NCBI GenBank assembly: GCA_947480815.1
Contig: CANKEA010000063.1
Location: 1 to 6,799 of the forward strand
Source: Caulobacterales bacterium
Lineage (GTDB): Bacteria; Pseudomonadota; Alphaproteobacteria; Caulobacterales; Caulobacteraceae
Direction: 5' to 3'
DNA: 6,799 bases
Of the stretch, positions 5,502 to 6,799 are shown in pieces. Below the pieces are notes generated by a model. It did not search any database. It was not told where the DNA came from and worked only from the letters and a program-made list of their open reading frames with translations. Both the position numbers and the translations under genes were made by a program. Numbering within the stretch: position 1 is the stretch's first letter; every line of letters starts with the position of its first letter.

Positions 5502-6799
5502 TGGCCTATAAGCCCTCTGACCTGATCGCCGAGGACATCGGCGCCTATCTCGACCTGCACCAGCACAAGAGCCTGCTGCGGTTCATCACCTGTGGCTCGG
5601 TGGACGACGGCAAGTCCACCCTCATCGGCCGACTGCTCTATGACTCCAAGATGATCTTCGAGGATCAGCTGGCGGCGCTGGAGGCGGACTCCAAGCGGGT
5701 TGGCACCCAGGGCGGGGCGCTTGATTTCGCCTTGTTGGTCGATGGCCTGGCCGCCGAGCGCGAGCAGGGCATCACGATCGACGTTGCCTACCGGTTCTTT
5801 GCCACCGACAAGCGCAAGTTCATCGTCGCCGACACGCCGGGGCATGAGCAATACACCCGCAATATGATCACCGGTGCCTCAACGGCGGACCTGGCGGTGA
5901 TCCTGATCGACGCTCGTAAGGGTGTGCTGACCCAGACCCGCCGGCACAGCTTTCTGGTCAAGCTGGTGGGCATAAAGTCTGTGATCCTGGCGGTCAACAA
6001 GATGGACCTGGTCGGCTGGGACCAGGCGCGGTTCGACGAGATCGTCGCCGACTATAAGGCCTTCGCCGATAGCATTGGCCTGACGGATATCCTGGCCATT
6101 CCGATCAGCGGCCTGCAGGGCGACAACATCGCCGCTCCCGGCGTAGCCTCGCCCTGGTACAGGGGCCCATCCTTGATGCCCTATTTGGAGACCGTCGAGC
6201 TCGACGCCGACCGTCAGCAGGCTGGGCCGTTCCGCCTACCGGTGCAGTGGGTCAGCCGGCCAGACCTGGACTTCCGCGGATTTGCCGGCCAGATCGCCCG
6301 CGGTTCGGTCAAGCCGGGTGACGCCGTCCGCGTGCTGCCCAGCGGCCGTACCAGCGCGGTTTCGCGCATCGTCAGCTATGATGGGGACCTTACCGAGGCC
6401 GTGGCTGGCCAGTCGGTGACCCTGACCTTGGCCGACGAAATCGACTGTTCGCGCGGCGATGTTCTGGCCGCCGCCGCCGACCCGCCGGAAGCCGCCGACC
6501 AGTTCGAGACCACCCTGGTGTGGATGGCCGATGAGCCACTGCTGCCGGGGCGGCCCTACTGGCTGAAGATCGGTGCCAAGACGGTCGGTGCCTCGGTCAC
6601 CGAGATCAAGCACAAGATCAATATCAATACGCTTGAGCATCTGGCGGCCAAGGATCTGACTCTCAACGAGATCGCTGTGGTCAATATCAGCCTCGACCAG
6701 ACCGTGGCCTTCGACCCCTATGAAGCCAGCCCCGATATGGGGGGCTTCATCCTGATCGACCGCATCAGCAATGCCACCGCCGGCGCGGGCATGATCCGA
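5501..6799 (+). CDS. cysN: Sulfate adenylyltransferase subunit 1, GTPase (CysN; possibly CysN/CysC fusion), 3'-truncated
   Basis: CysN is the GTPase subunit of ATP sulfurylase and couples GTP hydrolysis to CysD's formation of APS. The frame is open for 433 codons and runs off the window. Translation-factor GTPase motifs are all present: P-loop GSVDDGKST (32-40), switch I region ending GITID (90-94), DTPGHEQY (111-118) and NKMD (166-169). Beta-barrel domains II and III follow, with [22 protein letters not shown] and [17 protein letters not shown]. The last visible residues, [18 protein letters not shown], match the end of a CysN core, which is about 475 residues in E. coli. Many alphaproteobacteria carry a CysNC fusion of about 630 residues with APS kinase at the C-terminus; the window ends too early to tell. 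ATG at 5501 overlaps the TAA of the preceding mini-frame. The nearest purine runs, GGGG at 5495-5498 and 5487-5490, are badly spaced, so coupled initiation is likely. Confidence 0.96.
   Translation, partial: MAYKPSDLIAEDIGAYLDLHQHKSLLRFITCGSVDDGKSTLIGRLLYDSKMIFEDQLAALEADSKRVGTQGGALDFALLVDGLAAEREQGITIDVAYRFFATDKRKFIVADTPGHEQYTRNMITGASTADLAVILIDARKGVLTQTRRHSFLVKLVGIKSVILAVNKMDLVGWDQARFDEIVADYKAFADSIGLTDILAIPISGLQGDNIAAPGVASPWYRGPSLMPYLETVELDADRQQAGPFRLPVQWVSRPDLDFRGFAGQIARGSVKPGDAVRVLPSGRTSAVSRIVSYDGDLTEAVAGQSVTLTLADEIDCSRGDVLAAAADPPEAADQFETTLVWMADEPLLPGRPYWLKIGAKTVGASVTEIKHKININTLEHLAAKDLTLNEIAVVNISLDQTVAFDPYEASPDMGGFILIDRISNATAGAGMIR

Noticed and set aside
1..6799. CRISPR array, tRNA, rRNA, insertion sequence or defence system
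   Set aside because: No regularly spaced direct repeats, no tRNA-like cloverleaf with a conserved TTCGA arm, no transposase and no defence-type domain were seen. All genes are housekeeping types.

Overview
The window reads as an ordinary chromosomal segment of a GC-rich alphaproteobacterium. Caulobacterales (Caulobacter/Phenylobacterium-like) is my best guess, from the heparinase II/III family gene next to purH, the CysD/CysN sequence style, and a palindromic repeat that starts TCATCCCGGCCTTGAGCCGG. This placement is inference from remembered family resemblance, not a search. Five genes are clear: two are cut by the window edges and three are complete.

Left part (1-2771, + strand): the C-terminal half or more of a heparinase II/III family protein ends at 1040. 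A 135-bp gap follows and then purH, the bifunctional enzyme of the last two steps of IMP synthesis. The gap holds a very good match to the ZTP (pfl) riboswitch. The ligand, ZMP/ZTP (AICAR and its triphosphate), is the PurH substrate or derives from it. The 3' strand of the aptamer overlaps a hairpin that would bury the purH Shine-Dalgarno sequence, so the layout suggests translational control: Z-nucleotide accumulates, the aptamer folds, the ribosome site opens, and PurH is made.

Middle (2772-4485): purH converges on an AI-2E/PerM-type membrane protein gene on the - strand. The 197 bp between their stop codons holds small hairpins, one of them a weak terminator candidate for purH. The transporter gene diverges from the sulfate-activation genes across about 377 bp with no gene I can support. 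That gap is rich in short inverted repeats and ends in a hairpin plus U-run that abuts the cysD ribosome site.

Right part (4486-6799, + strand): cysD (TTG start) and cysN (cut by the window end) encode the two subunits of ATP sulfurylase, which makes APS from sulfate and ATP with GTP hydrolysis. Whether cysN continues into a fused APS kinase (CysC) domain cannot be seen. The two genes are separated by a small palindromic repeat element whose sequence is open in one frame. It forms a 37-codon reading frame that starts at TGATG on the cysD stop and ends at TAATG on the cysN start. This looks like a repeat insertion that pushed cysN away from the strong ribosome site at the end of cysD while keeping stop/start coupling on both sides.

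The two observations most worth following are the ZTP riboswitch with its SD-sequestering platform and the repeat-encoded mini-frame bridging cysD and cysN. I saw no mobile element with a transposase, no CRISPR array, no tRNA and no rRNA.
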